Assembly (NCBI GenBank): GCA_900467685.1
Contig: UBQX01000021.1
Span: forward strand, 1 to 64,000
Direction of reading: 5' to 3'
Origin: Hyphomicrobiales bacterium
GTDB taxonomy: Bacteria > Pseudomonadota > Alphaproteobacteria > Rhizobiales > Rhizobiaceae
Length of the DNA stretch: 64,000 nucleotides
Shown here: piece by piece, positions 26,438 to 35,683 of the stretch
Layout: every line of letters starts with the position of its first letter
Numbering within the stretch: the first letter of the stretch is position 1
Notes under the pieces: model-generated
Database searches by the model: none
Seen by the model: only the letters and a program-made list of their open reading frames with translations
What the model was told of the DNA's origin: nothing
Program-made: the position numbers and the translations under genes

Positions 26438-27221
26438 CGGCGATGGAGTCGCGCAGCATCTGCACCTCGTCACCGGTCAGTGCCCGGACCTCGCCCTTGG
26501 GCAATTCGCCAAGCGGCAGGTCGCCGATCGCGACTCGGACAAGCCGCAGCACCTCGATGTCCAGTGTTTCCAGCATCCTCCGGATCTGGCGGTTCTTGCC
26601 TTCGTCCAGTTCGATGTCCAGCCAGGCGTTCCTGTCGCCCTCGCGCAGGATGTCGGCGCGGCGGGCCTGAAGGCGGTCGCCGTCATGCTCCACGCCGGTC
26701 ATGAAGGCGGCGAGTTTTTCAGGCGGAACGAGGCGGTCTATCTGGACGTGATAGGTCTTCGGCACATGCGTTTCCGGATCGAGAAGCGCCTGCGCGAATT
26801 CCGTGTCGTTGGTGAAGAGCAGGAGGCCTTCGCTGGCCTTGTCGAGCCGGCCCACCGGCGAAAGATGGGCGTGATCGAGATGTTTCAGGCAGTCGTAGAC
26901 GGTGGGGCGGCCTTGCGGATCATGGCGGGTGGTTACGAGGCCGCGCGGTTTGTTCAGCATGTAATAGACGAAGGTTTCCGCCGCGACCGGCTGGCCATCC
27001 ACCGCGATCTTCGACGTCGAGAGGTCCACCCATGTTTCAAGCTGGGTTGTCTTGCTGCCATCGACCGTCACCCGACCGGCCAGAACCAGAGCCTCGGCCT
27101 GCGTGCGCGAGCAGAAGCCGAGCTTGGACAGCGCACGCGCCACGGTCACGCGCTTGCCGCCATCACGGGGCTCGGGCGCGCGGCGCGGGGCAGGTGGCTT
27201 TCTGTCGTTGGGCCTTCGCAT
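26409..27221 (-). CDS. RsuA/RluB/RluE-family pseudouridine synthase
   Basis: 270 aa; converts a specific uridine of rRNA to pseudouridine. An S4 RNA-binding domain (RVTVARALSKLGFCSRTQAEALVLAGRVTVDG, about residues 24-60) precedes the synthase domain with catalytic Asp in PVGRLDKASEGLLLFTNDTEFA and the C-terminal ELDEGKNRQIRRML motif. These place it in the RsuA family; the rRNA site is not readable. The start at 27221 has AAGGA 5 nt upstream; a GTG four codons earlier is less likely. Divergent from prmB. Confidence 0.88.
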   Translation of the reverse strand: MRRPNDRKPPAPRRAPEPRDGGKRVTVARALSKLGFCSRTQAEALVLAGRVTVDGSKTTQLETWVDLSTSKIAVDGQPVAAETFVYYMLNKPRGLVTTRHDPQGRPTVYDCLKHLDHAHLSPVGRLDKASEGLLLFTNDTEFAQALLDPETHVPKTYHVQIDRLVPPEKLAAFMTGVEHDGDRLQARRADILREGDRNAWLDIELDEGKNRQIRRMLETLDIEVLRLVRVAIGDLPLGELPKGEVRALTGDEVQMLRDSIAAKQKRPRAG

Positions 27222-27343
27222 TACATCCTTCACAAAGTCATGCCACGGTTGACCCGTTTCCAGCGCTCACATAAAGCCTGAAACACCCTGCAGCCAAGCC
27301 CGGCCAGAGAGAAAACCAAGCGCGAAAACCACGAGCGAAGATC

Positions 27344-28264
27344 ATGCAGAACATCGACGACATCACCCGCGACCTCCTGACCCTTCGCGATTACTGGCGC
27401 TATGCGATCTCGCGCTTCAACGCAGCGGACCTGAGCTATGGCCACGGCACGACGACGGCGGCAGACGATGCGGCGTTCTTGCTGCTCGATTCGCTCGATC
27501 TGCCGATCGACGTGCTTGATCCGTTTCTCGACGCCCGCCTGCTGCCCGACGAGCGCCGGCTGCTGGCCGAGCGGATCGAGGAGCGCGTGACCAGCCGCAA
27601 GCCGTCGGCCTATCTGACCGGCCGGTCCTATATCCAGGGCGTGCGCTTTCATGTTGACGAGCGCGTGATCGTGCCGCGGTCGCATATCGGGGAGATTCTT
27701 TTCACCGAATATGGCAGCGAGGAAGGCTCGTCCTTCCTGCCGGATCCGGAGCTGGTCGAAAGCGCCGTCGATATCTGCACCGGCTCGGGATGCCTTGCCG
27801 TGCTTGCCGCCAAGTTCTACCCGTTTGCCTCCGTCGACGCGGTCGATCTGTCGGAAGATGCGCTGGAAGTCGCCAAGATCAATATCGATGAGCACGATGT
27901 AGAGGATCAGGTGACGCTCCATCTCGGCGATCTCTTCGAGCCGCTCGCCGGCCGCACCTACGACCTCATCATTACCAACCCGCCTTACGTCGACGCCGAA
28001 ACCTTCGCCGCCTATCCGCCGGAATATCAGGCCGAGCCGGAAATGGCGCATACAGGCGGCGAGGATGGACTGGACCTCGTGCGCGTCATCCTGGCCGAAG
28101 CGCCGAAGCATCTGAACCCCGGTGGCGGGCTGCTTTGCGAAATCGGCTCGGGCCGCGAAATTCTCGAGGCGGAGTTCCCGCATCTGGAGTTTCTGTGGAT
28201 CGAGACGGAGAATGCGCCGGATTCGGTGTTCTGGATTACGGCGGAAGCGCTTGGGGTGGAATGA
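27344..28264 (+). CDS. prmB: ribosomal protein L3 glutamine N5-methyltransferase
   Basis: 306-aa SAM-dependent methyltransferase. The HemK-type signature NPPYVDAET near residue 210 binds the Gln amide, motif I is VDICTGSGCLAVLAAKF, and the helical N terminus (LRDYWRYAISRFNAADLSYGHGTTTAADDAAFLLL) is the PrmB-specific substrate domain. It modifies a Gln of ribosomal protein L3 and aids ribosome assembly. It is followed by repeat sequence. Confidence 0.92.
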   Translation: MQNIDDITRDLLTLRDYWRYAISRFNAADLSYGHGTTTAADDAAFLLLDSLDLPIDVLDPFLDARLLPDERRLLAERIEERVTSRKPSAYLTGRSYIQGVRFHVDERVIVPRSHIGEILFTEYGSEEGSSFLPDPELVESAVDICTGSGCLAVLAAKFYPFASVDAVDLSEDALEVAKINIDEHDVEDQVTLHLGDLFEPLAGRTYDLIITNPPYVDAETFAAYPPEYQAEPEMAHTGGEDGLDLVRVILAEAPKHLNPGGGLLCEIGSGREILEAEFPHLEFLWIETENAPDSVFWITAEALGVE

Positions 28265-28269
28265 GGTCG

Positions 28270-28480
28270 AGAAAGACCCCTCCCCACCCTCCCCACAAGG
28301 GGGGAGGGCGACAATGCCGTGCCGGTTTCCCGCCTCTGAACCTTCGCGCCGGTATATAGCCAACTCATGTTCGGCTGCGAGAAATGTTTCGGTTTGCCGG
28401 CGACGGCGCGTCTTTCCGTTTCCCCCCTTGTGGGGGAGATGGCGGCAGCCAGAGGGGGCGTCGTCGTTCGCTGAAGCCAT
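28270..28480. repeat. GC-rich intergenic palindromes, rhizobial type
   Basis: Two copies of a CCCTCCCC-ACAA-GGGGAGGG-type palindrome: one at 28287-28308 and a second, in the other orientation, around 28421-28440, followed by a GGCGGCAGCCAGAGGGGGCG segment. They match in type the short mosaic repeats spread between genes in Rhizobiaceae. The block fills the prmB-benE gap; similar elements recur at 54.7 and 59.5 kb. No gene is visible within it. Confidence 0.75.
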
Positions 28481-28594
28481 CGGCAGCGCCCATATTTCAA
28501 CCCTGCCGTACCACCTTTCCGCCCGCTCGACTTGCCAAGACCCGTCCACTCTGGTCTGTCTCCCTCCACAAACAGATCAACACCCGGCCCCATC

Positions 28595-29767
28595 ATGCTC
28601 AAAGATTTCTCCCCTCAAGCCTTCACCATGGGCCTGCTTGCCGCCTTTGTCGGCTTTGCAAGTTCGTTCGCGGTCATCCTGCACGGGCTGACGGTCGTGG
28701 GGGCGACGCCGGGGCAGGCGGCGTCTGGGCTGGCGGCGCTTTCTGTGGCAATGGGTGTTCTGGGTATCATACTGTCAGTCTGGACGCGGATGCCCGTGTC
28801 GGTCGCGTGGTCGACGCCGGGGGCGGCCCTGTTGGCCGGGACCGGTGCGGTGGCCGGGGGATTCGGCGTGGCGGTCGGGGCGTTCCTGGCGGCGAATGTT
28901 CTGGTGGTGCTTGCGGGTCTGGTGCGGCCGGTTGGTAATGCGGTGACGAAAATCCCGCAGGCGGTGGCGAGCGCCATGCTCGCCGGCGTGCTGATGGAGC
29001 TGTGCTTTGCGCCGGTGAAGGCTGTCGCGGCGTTTCCAGCGGCGGGGCTGATCATCTTTGCTGCCTGGGCGATTGCCGGTGCGTGGAACCGGCTGATGGC
29101 GGTGCCTGCCGCCTTGCTCGCCTTCGCGGCAATCACGCTCTATCAGTTTCCCGCCGACGCCTTTGCAAGCCTGCCGGCAGCCAGTCTGCCGTTCGAGTGG
29201 GTGACGCCGGGCTTCACCTGGCAGTCGATGATTTCGATTGCCGTGCCGCTCTTCTTCGTGACGATGGCCTCGCAGAACATTCCGGGGATCACCGTGCTCA
29301 AGGTCAACGGTTTCGAGCCGCCGCCGGGGCCGCTTCTTGCGGGGACTGGCGTGCTCTCGATCCTGGCCGCGCCCTTCGGCGGACATGGTGTGTGCCTTGC
29401 CGCGATCACGGCTTCGATGTGCGCGGGACCTGATGCGCATCCTGAGCCGCGCCGGCGATACTGGTCGGCGATCATGGCCGGCATTTTCTACGTTCTCTTC
29501 GGCCTCTTCACCGGCTTCATCACCTGGTTCGTCGCGCAGGCGCAGCCGATCCTCATTGAGGCGGTCGCGGGTCTTGCGCTGTTCGGTGCCTTCTCGGCGT
29601 CCGCGAGTGCCGCCTTCAAGGACCCGGACACGCGCGAGGCTGCGGCCGTCACCTTCATGGTCACGGCGTCCGGCCAGAGCTTTGCGGGCGTTTCCGGTGC
29701 GTTCTGGGGATTGCTGGCCGGGATTGCGGTTTATGCTCTCGGAAAGGGCATCAAGCGGAAAATTTGA
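28595..29767 (+). CDS. benE: BenE-family benzoate/proton symporter-like transporter
   Basis: 390-aa polytopic inner-membrane protein, about 12 hydrophobic spans. Family marks include MPVSVAWSTPGAALLAGTGAV, the FVTMASQNIPGITVLKVNGFEPP segment and APFGGHGVCLAAITASMCAGPDAHPEP, all typical of BenE/YdcO transporters that import benzoate with protons. No benzoate catabolic genes lie near, so the substrate is unproven. The ATG at 28595 follows repeat DNA and lacks a strong ribosome site. Confidence 0.87.
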   Translation: MLKDFSPQAFTMGLLAAFVGFASSFAVILHGLTVVGATPGQAASGLAALSVAMGVLGIILSVWTRMPVSVAWSTPGAALLAGTGAVAGGFGVAVGAFLAANVLVVLAGLVRPVGNAVTKIPQAVASAMLAGVLMELCFAPVKAVAAFPAAGLIIFAAWAIAGAWNRLMAVPAALLAFAAITLYQFPADAFASLPAASLPFEWVTPGFTWQSMISIAVPLFFVTMASQNIPGITVLKVNGFEPPPGPLLAGTGVLSILAAPFGGHGVCLAAITASMCAGPDAHPEPRRRYWSAIMAGIFYVLFGLFTGFITWFVAQAQPILIEAVAGLALFGAFSASASAAFKDPDTREAAAVTFMVTASGQSFAGVSGAFWGLLAGIAVYALGKGIKRKI

Positions 29768-29775
29768 TCAAGCCC

Positions 29776-29804
29776 TTGCCAATTTTGCAAGCAGCGGTTA
29801 TACG
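29776..29804 (+). promoter_or_regulatory. candidate promoter of leuL-leuA
   Basis: TTGCCA (29776-29781), 17 bp, then TATACG (29799-29804), ending 7 bp before the leader ATG at 29812. The spacing would start the transcript at or beside the ATG. The -35 hexamer and spacing are identical to those of the trpL promoter candidate at 14227. Confidence 0.55.
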
Positions 29805-29811
29805 CAGCCCC

Positions 29812-29937
29812 ATGACGCAGACATTCAAGAAATTTTCGAACGAAATCGCCCGCGGCCACCAGGCCATGCGGAGCCGTTCGGCTGCTGTCAAATCGCTTCT
29901 TCTTCTCGGCCTTACGCGCGGTTGCCGGGTCCTCTGA
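29812..29937 (+). CDS. leucine leader peptide upstream of leuA
   Basis: 41-residue frame beginning MTQTFKKFSNEI and holding four consecutive Leu codons plus a fifth after Gly (LLLLGL, codons CTT CTT CTT CTC GGC CTT at 29896-29913), ending at TGA 29935-29937. The Leu run precedes an attenuator-like pair of mutually exclusive stems and leuA, so it should sense charged tRNA-Leu by ribosome stalling. A shorter version from an internal ATG at 29866 is possible. I infer the role from architecture; no Shine-Dalgarno precedes the ATG, in keeping with a leaderless start. Confidence 0.8.
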   Translation: MTQTFKKFSNEIARGHQAMRSRSAAVKSLLLLGLTRGCRVL

Positions 29938-29990
29938 AGAAGCGCCCGGCGGCCGAAAACCGCCTCGGGCTCTTAAATCGCTTCTTCGCA
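29894..29990 (+). promoter_or_regulatory. leu attenuator with mutually exclusive stems
   Basis: Segment A, CGCTTCTTC at 29894-29902 (inside the Leu codons), and segment C, the same sequence at 29979-29987, can each pair perfectly over 9 bp with segment B, GAAGAAGCG at 29936-29944. A stalled ribosome on the Leu codons would cover A and leave B free to pair with C. Inside the B-C loop lies a GC-rich hairpin (29944-29970, small bulge) followed by TCTTAAAT. The T run is weak, so which stem ends transcription is not certain. Confidence 0.7.
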
Positions 29991-30097
29991 ATCACCCCAT
30001 GAACTGAATTTCGGGCCTATTCGCCCGCATTCGTGTATCGCCAAATGCGCCCTCGTGCGCTAAGAGCGATCGCGACTGGAAGTTTCGAGAAGAAGCG

Positions 30098-31798
30098 ATG
30101 ATCAAGCAGACCTACCATCCCCAGGACGGCATGCCCAACGCGGCCGTGAAGTATCAGCCCTATCCGCAGATCAGCCTGCCGGACCGCACATGGCCGTCCA
30201 AGACCATCGTGACGCCGCCGATCTGGTGCTCGGTGGACCTGCGCGACGGCAATCAGGCGCTCATCAACCCGATGGGCCATGATCGCAAGGCGCGGATGTT
30301 CCAGCTGCTGCTCGACATGGGCTTCAAGGAAATCGAGATCGGTTTCCCCTCCGCCTCGCAGACCGATTTCGACTTCGCCCGCTGGTGCGTGGAAGAGGGC
30401 GGCGTGCCGGCGGATGTGTCGCTGCAGGTGCTGGTGCAGTGCCGGCCCGAGCTGATCACGCGGACCTTCGAGGCGTTGCAAGGCGCGACGAAGCCGATCG
30501 TGCATTTCTATAACTCCACTTCCGAGCTGCAGCGCCGCGTGGTGTTCGGCAAGGATGTTGCTGGTATCAAGCAGATCGCCGTCGATGCCGCCAAGATGAT
30601 CCGTGACATGGCCGAAAAGGCCGGCGGCGGCTTCCGGTTCGAATATTCGCCGGAGAGTTTCACGGGCACCGAACTCGAAGTGGCGCTGGAAATCTCCAAT
30701 GCCGTCATCGAGGTCATGCAGCCGACGCCGGACAACAAGCTGATCCTGAACCTGCCGGCGACCGTCGAGATGGCGACGCCGAATATCTATGCCGACCAGA
30801 TCGAGTGGATGTGCCGCAACATTCATGATCGCGGCAATGTCATCGTCTCGCTGCATCCGCATAACGACCGTGGTACGGGAATCGCTGCGACCGAACTCGG
30901 CCTGATGGCCGGTGCGGACCGTGTCGAGGGAACGCTGTTCGGCAATGGCGAGCGCACGGGTAACGTCGATATCGTGACGCTGGCGCTGAACATGTTCACG
31001 CAAGGCGTCGATCCGAAGCTCGACTGCTCCGACATCGAGCGGATCAAGGCCGTCTATGAATATTCCAACGAGCTGAAGATCCCGGAACGGCATCCTTATG
31101 TGGGCGAACTGGTCTACACGGCGTTCTCTGGCTCGCATCAGGATGCGATCAACAAGGGCATGAAGGCGATCAAGGTTGCCAACAAGCCGCAATGGGAAGT
31201 GCCTTATCTGCCGATCGACCCGCAGGATGTCGGCCGTTCCTACGAGGCGATCATCCGTATCAATTCGCAGTCGGGCAAGGGCGGCATCGCCTATATCATG
31301 CAGGAAGACTACGGCATCAACCTGCCGCGCAACCTGCAGGTCGAGTACCGCGACGAGATCCAGCGGATCACTGACGAAGAGGGCGTGGAAGTTCAGCCGA
31401 AGCGCATCTACGAGCACTTTATCGAGCGCTACGTGTCGCAGCCTGGCGCACGCCTCAAGTTCGTCGATCATCACTCCTATGTCGATCCGGCTCATCCGGG
31501 CTTGCGCATCGTGGCTGCGGAAATCACCGACAAGGGTGAGAAGAAGCGGATCGAGGGCAGGGGCACCGGGCCGATCGACGGTTTCGTCAACGCGCTCTCG
31601 ACCTATCTCGGGTTCGACATGACGGTGAACGATTATTCCGAGCATTCGCTCCAGCACGGCTCGAACGCTTCGGCGATCTCCTATGTCGAAGTCTCCGCCA
31701 AGGGCAAGAAGCTCTATGGCGCGGGTATCAACACGAATATCGTGACCTCGTCGCTTGAGGCGATCGTCTCGGCGGCGAACCGCTTCGTTTCGGAATAA
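30098..31798 (+). CDS. leuA: 2-isopropylmalate synthase
   Basis: 566 aa, catalysing acetyl-CoA plus 2-oxoisovalerate to 2-isopropylmalate, the first step of leucine synthesis. The catalytic TIM barrel has VDLRDGNQALINPM (substrate Arg/Asp), FYNSTSELQRRVVFG and the metal-binding HPHNDRGTG. The C-terminal LeuA dimer/regulatory domain (about residues 430-566, ending NTNIVTSSLEAIVSAANR) senses leucine. The sequence matches the long class found in proteobacteria such as rhizobia. It is preceded by a Leu leader peptide and attenuator. Confidence 0.95.
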   Translation: MIKQTYHPQDGMPNAAVKYQPYPQISLPDRTWPSKTIVTPPIWCSVDLRDGNQALINPMGHDRKARMFQLLLDMGFKEIEIGFPSASQTDFDFARWCVEEGGVPADVSLQVLVQCRPELITRTFEALQGATKPIVHFYNSTSELQRRVVFGKDVAGIKQIAVDAAKMIRDMAEKAGGGFRFEYSPESFTGTELEVALEISNAVIEVMQPTPDNKLILNLPATVEMATPNIYADQIEWMCRNIHDRGNVIVSLHPHNDRGTGIAATELGLMAGADRVEGTLFGNGERTGNVDIVTLALNMFTQGVDPKLDCSDIERIKAVYEYSNELKIPERHPYVGELVYTAFSGSHQDAINKGMKAIKVANKPQWEVPYLPIDPQDVGRSYEAIIRINSQSGKGGIAYIMQEDYGINLPRNLQVEYRDEIQRITDEEGVEVQPKRIYEHFIERYVSQPGARLKFVDHHSYVDPAHPGLRIVAAEITDKGEKKRIEGRGTGPIDGFVNALSTYLGFDMTVNDYSEHSLQHGSNASAISYVEVSAKGKKLYGAGINTNIVTSSLEAIVSAANRFVSE

Positions 31799-31805
31799 CG
31801 GTCAG

Positions 31806-31829
31806 GCACCGCGCCGCGAGGCGCGGTGC
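31806..31829 (+). terminator. stem-loop after leuA
   Basis: Perfect 10-bp GC stem (31806-31815 with 31820-31829, loop GCGA) 7 nt past the leuA stop, followed by TGCCCTTT. It lies between convergent genes and may serve both. Confidence 0.75.
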
Positions 31830-31835
31830 TGCCCT

Positions 31836-32024
31836 TTAACGCAGCATGTCCACAAATATATCGAACAGCGTCGCGCCGCCAATCGGGGCGACGAGGAGCA
31901 GGACGATGTTCAGTCCTGCGATCCAGAAGAGCGTTTTCTGCTGGTTGAGCGTGAGCTGAGGTTTCGGGTTCTGTTCCCGCTCAGGCCGGTCGCCGGGGCC
32001 ATGTCCATTGGTATCGAGATACAT
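31836..32024 (-). CDS. small single-span membrane protein
   Basis: 62 aa: a hydrophilic Pro/Glu/Gly-rich N terminus then one span (FWIAGLNIVLLLVAPIGGATLFDIF). No family recognised. The ATG at 32024 has GGAGAAG upstream, and the frame ends just before the leuA hairpin, which supports a real gene. Function unknown. Confidence 0.55.
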   Translation of the reverse strand: MYLDTNGHGPGDRPEREQNPKPQLTLNQQKTLFWIAGLNIVLLLVAPIGGATLFDIFVDMLR

Positions 32025-32117
32025 CGGCGCTTCTCCACATGATCTCAGACCCTACGGAAGATCATCCGATCTGGATTGCCTGCAATCCGGCATCGTGCGT
32101 GACGCGTATCGGCGATC

Positions 32118-32306
32118 ATGAAAAACGACAAGCGCATGAAAAAGGGCGAGCTGCCGCAGAAGGTCTGCCTTGCCTGCGGGAGGCCTTTTGCGTGGCGGCG
32201 CAAGTGGGCGCGCGACTGGGACGAGGTGCGCTATTGCTCGGAGCGCTGTCGGCGGGAGAGGCGCGGCGGTTCAGGCCAGCGGCCATCAGGCGTGGTGATT
32301 GCCTGA
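32118..32306 (+). CDS. DUF2256 small zinc-ribbon-like protein
   Basis: 62 aa. The core [36 protein letters not shown] is the DUF2256 signature, with CxxC and CxxxC pairs that should bind zinc, and many Arg/Lys that suggest nucleic-acid contact. Function unknown. Its last 21 bp overlap the convergent GGDEF-EAL gene. Confidence 0.85.
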   Translation: MKNDKRMKKGELPQKVCLACGRPFAWRRKWARDWDEVRYCSERCRRERRGGSGQRPSGVVIA

Positions 32307-34268
32307 CCGGTGCGCCAGCACGGTTTCGAGCGGCGCCGGACGTCCAAGATAGAAGCCCTGCATTGTATTGACGCCGAGACGCTTCAGCAGATCAACCTGT
32401 TGCTTTGTCTCCACGCCTTCCACCAGAACATGGACGCCGCGATTGCGCAGAAGCCGAACCATATCCTGCAGCATGCTGGAGCCGCGCAGTGTTTCGCAAT
32501 CGTTGAGGAAGGCGCGGTCGATCTTGACGACGTCGAAGTCGAAACGGCGCAGCCATGCGAGGCCTGCGAAACCGGTGCCGAAATCGTCCAGCCAGACCTG
32601 AACGCCAAACGCGCGAAGCTGCTCGATGTTCTTCTGCGCCTGTGTTTCCAGGGCGATGTCGATGCCCTCTGTGACTTCCAGCGCAAGCTTTCGCGGAGAG
32701 ATTCCGAACTGGCCGATGATTTCCGTGACCTGCAGCGGGAAACCCGGCGTTTTCAACTGCATGGCGGAAACGTTGACGGAGACGACGTCGCCCATGCCGT
32801 GGTTTGCGATATCGCGGCAGGCCTGCTCGATTGCCCAGCGCCCGAGCTGGTGGATCGCACCGGTGTGTTCCGCGACGGGAATGAAGACGGCAGGGCTGAT
32901 CACACTGCCGTCGAAATCGCGCATACGCATCAGCGTTTCGTAGCCGATCACGCGGCTCGTGCGGGCGTCGATGAAAGGCTGATACACGACCGAGACAAGC
33001 TCGCGGGCAATGGCCAGCTTGAGAAGTTCGGCCAGATTCTCGCCGGACGCGTCTCGCGACGCTTCAGTTGGATCATAGATCGTGAAGGTCGCGCGTCCTG
33101 CAAACTTTGATGAATAGAGCGCGCGGTCGGCCTGCTGCAGGAGCACCGTCAATTCCATGCTGCCGTCGTTGCGGGTCATGGTCGCGCCGGCACTGATGGT
33201 AACGATCTGGCGGTCATCGCCGCGGTCGGGATGCGGAATGGCCAGTGCCTCGACGCTCTGGCAGAAAATTTCCGTCACTTCGCGCAGCCGCTCCGGCGTA
33301 TCGATCTTCGTCAGGATCACGAATTCCTCGCCGCCGTGACGTCCGGCATAAGCGCCGAGTTCATCCGCCTTCTGCGAAAACAGACGGGCGAGCGAGATCA
33401 GACATTCGTCGCCGGCGTGGTGGCCGAGGCTGTCGTTGAAGCGCTTGAAATAGTCGACGTCGATCAGGATCAGGCCGATCTGTTCGTTTTCCGCCAGCCC
33501 GTTGCGCGTCATGTTCAGGAAGTCCTGGCTGATGGCGCGGCGATTGCGCAGGCCGGTCAGGGGATCCGTTTCAGCGATCTTTTCAAGCTGCTGGCCCTTC
33601 TCGATCGCCACCTTCTCCTGGATCTGCGCCTGAAGCGAATGGATGAACGAGAAATAACGCTCCTCGCTCAGGCGCCAGGAAAGATAGAGCGAAAGCACCA
33701 GGCAGTTGAGGAAGAAGGCCGACAGGACAACGCGCTGCACGACGTCTGTATTGATTTCGAATACCAGCGCATAGACGAAAGCGATCGTCACGATGGCCGA
33801 GGTGACAGCCGACAGCCAGAAACGGAAATTGAAGAACAGGTTGGCGCCGAGAACGAAGACCGTTCCAAAGACCATGAACTGCGTCAGCGGTTCGGTATAT
33901 TCGGTCGCCATGGCGAAGATGAGCCAGCCGACACCCCCGCAAAGGATGGAAAGCGCCGCGACGATATGCAGAACCTCAAGCGACTTTCGGCCGCGGGCGA
34001 CTGTTTCGATCGAGATCAGGAAAATGACGCTGAAACAAAAGCGTATGGCGACCAGACGGTGCGAGATATCGGGGAACAGATAGAGGTCGAACAGACCGTA
34101 GCACATGTAGCTGAGGACTGCCGCCCACATGCCCCAGCGAAGTATCTTGCGGTCCTGTCTCTCGTTGCGATGATGCAACATGGAAAGCAACAACGGATCA
34201 CCCGCCTGCCACCATCTCTTTCGCATGGCAGCGCGCGCTCGTTTGGCGATGTCGTCGTTCAGCTGCAT
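32286..34268 (-). CDS. GGDEF-EAL cyclic-di-GMP enzyme, membrane-bound
   Basis: 660 aa. About six N-terminal membrane spans (residues 44-200) form an input domain; a helix ([26 protein letters not shown]) links to the GGDEF domain with [11 protein letters not shown], the diguanylate cyclase site [10 protein letters not shown] and no clear RxxD inhibitory site. The EAL domain keeps catalytic positions: YETLMR (E-x-L-x-R with Thr in place of Ala), NVSAMQL, EVTEG, LDDFGTG, KIDRAF, EGVET and QGFYLGRP. Both activities look possible. The likely role is control of motility or attachment. Its 3' end overlaps the DUF2256 gene. Confidence 0.9.
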   Translation of the reverse strand: MQLNDDIAKRARAAMRKRWWQAGDPLLLSMLHHRNERQDRKILRWGMWAAVLSYMCYGLFDLYLFPDISHRLVAIRFCFSVIFLISIETVARGRKSLEVLHIVAALSILCGGVGWLIFAMATEYTEPLTQFMVFGTVFVLGANLFFNFRFWLSAVTSAIVTIAFVYALVFEINTDVVQRVVLSAFFLNCLVLSLYLSWRLSEERYFSFIHSLQAQIQEKVAIEKGQQLEKIAETDPLTGLRNRRAISQDFLNMTRNGLAENEQIGLILIDVDYFKRFNDSLGHHAGDECLISLARLFSQKADELGAYAGRHGGEEFVILTKIDTPERLREVTEIFCQSVEALAIPHPDRGDDRQIVTISAGATMTRNDGSMELTVLLQQADRALYSSKFAGRATFTIYDPTEASRDASGENLAELLKLAIARELVSVVYQPFIDARTSRVIGYETLMRMRDFDGSVISPAVFIPVAEHTGAIHQLGRWAIEQACRDIANHGMGDVVSVNVSAMQLKTPGFPLQVTEIIGQFGISPRKLALEVTEGIDIALETQAQKNIEQLRAFGVQVWLDDFGTGFAGLAWLRRFDFDVVKIDRAFLNDCETLRGSSMLQDMVRLLRNRGVHVLVEGVETKQQVDLLKRLGVNTMQGFYLGRPAPLETVLAHRSGNHHA

Positions 34269-34542
34269 TTCGGTGGCGTTCCCGTTATTAGCGCCGTTGT
34301 AATGTATTAAGCCTGCGCAACTTTAAGTAGTCTAATTTAAACCTGCGTGATACTTTGGTACAATAGAACAGGATACTGCTAATTCTGCGTAAACAACAAA
34401 GCTCAAATGCTGCCGCGTTGATAGAGATTTCCATTCGTAATCGTCGAAATTAACCAAAAATTTATTAAATTGTTTCCGATTTCGAAACCTGCGCTATCAT
34501 CTTCTCGTCAACAGCCTGTTGGGGGGCCAACGAGGAGCTAAC

Positions 34543-35586
34543 ATGATGCAGTCACCTGAACTGAGAATTGACGAACAAAGCCTCATCACCCCGGCGCTGG
34601 TCAAACGCCACGGCAAGGCCGCCCTCGAAATCGACGATGGCCTGCTGCGCCAGAAGATTGCAGAGCTGGCTCTTGTCCTCGAACTCGCCCGTCAGGGCTT
34701 TGCCAACCACCAGCCGGCCGCAAAGGTTGTCGAGCAACTGGCCGGCAAGCTCCATGTCCTGCGCAATCAGTCCGGCCATGATATCTGGCAGAAACTGATC
34801 CCGCTGGCCCAGGCGCATCCGGTCTCAGAATATCTCCTGCAGGACCCCTTCACGAAGTGGTCGTTTGAAAAGCCCCGCGGCTATTCCGGCGACGCAAGTC
34901 TTCTCGACATCTATTACAAGCATCCGGCTGCCAACGATTTCATCGCGTCCTGCACCGAACTCGGCCGCGAAATCTATGCCTATACGAGTGACGCTGCCAG
35001 CTCGGTTGCCGGCCGCGAGCGCCGCGATATCCTGGCCCGCATCGTTGACGAAACGGCGGCGCGCAAGGAAAAGGCAGAGGTTCTGGCGGTCGCCTGCGGG
35101 CATCTGCGGGAATCTGAAAAGTCGGAAGCGCTCAAGGCCGGCACGCTCGGCCGCTGGGTCACGCTCGATCAGGATCCGACCAGCGTCGAGATCGTCCGCG
35201 CGGCCAATGCCGGCACCGCCGTCCAGCCGGTCATCGGAAATGTCGCCGGCCTGATGCGCCGCTCCTACGATCTCGGCACGTTCGACCTCGTCTATGCATC
35301 CGGACTTTATGATTACCTGCCGCGGGCCGTTGCCATCCGTCTGACGCAGCGCCTGATGGAACTGGTGAAGGATGACGGCGAGTTCCTCTTCGCCAACTTC
35401 AGCGACGAGATCACGACCGATGGCTACATGGAGACCTTCATGGACTGGCCGCTGATCCTCAGGTCCGCGGATGACATGTGGGACATCGTGAATGCTGCGG
35501 TCGATCGCAACAAGGTCGATGTCGACGTCTTCTACGGCGAGAACCGCAACATCGTCTATTCGCGTATTCGCAAGAAGAAGGCCTGA
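34543..35586 (+). CDS. SAM-dependent methyltransferase with N-terminal helical domain
   Basis: 347 aa, cytosolic. An N-terminal helical part (LRQKIAELALVLELARQGFANHQPAAKVVEQLAGKL) precedes DPFTKWSFEKPRGYSGDASLLDIYY, a segment I associate with enzymes annotated as methyl-ester-forming or PhcB-like methyltransferases. The Rossmann core follows (EVLAVACGHLRESEK, WVTLDQDPTSVEI, FDLVYASGLYDYLP). It keeps the acidic and aromatic residues of class I enzymes, though the usual Gly-rich motif I is poor (AVACGHL). A fatty-acid-derived signal is possible but unproven. GAGGAG lies 5 nt before the ATG at 34543. Single gene. Confidence 0.6.
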   Translation: MMQSPELRIDEQSLITPALVKRHGKAALEIDDGLLRQKIAELALVLELARQGFANHQPAAKVVEQLAGKLHVLRNQSGHDIWQKLIPLAQAHPVSEYLLQDPFTKWSFEKPRGYSGDASLLDIYYKHPAANDFIASCTELGREIYAYTSDAASSVAGRERRDILARIVDETAARKEKAEVLAVACGHLRESEKSEALKAGTLGRWVTLDQDPTSVEIVRAANAGTAVQPVIGNVAGLMRRSYDLGTFDLVYASGLYDYLPRAVAIRLTQRLMELVKDDGEFLFANFSDEITTDGYMETFMDWPLILRSADDMWDIVNAAVDRNKVDVDVFYGENRNIVYSRIRKKKA

Positions 35587-35595
35587 TCAATCTGC

Positions 35596-35618
35596 GTCAC
35601 CCGGTACGGCCGGGTGAC
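35596..35618. terminator. palindromic hairpin after methyltransferase
   Basis: Perfect 9-bp stem (35596-35604 with 35610-35618), 10 nt past the stop. It is followed by a second, T-tailed hairpin about 28 nt further on. Confidence 0.6.
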
Positions 35619-35645
35619 GTCCGCAAGCATCTCCAGTCATTATCG

Positions 35646-35682
35646 CCCGGCTTTGCTTCCCTGCATCGCCGGGTTTCTTTTT
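35646..35682 (+). terminator. T-tailed terminator between convergent genes
   Basis: Stem CCCGGC (35646-35651) with GCCGGG (35668-35673), then TTTCTTTTT directly before the stop of the allophanate hydrolase gene at 35684. Confidence 0.85.
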
Positions 35683-35683
35683 G

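Noticed and set aside
30017-31657. 546-codon minus-strand frame opposite leuA
   Set aside because: Antisense to leuA with no domains and no ribosome site.
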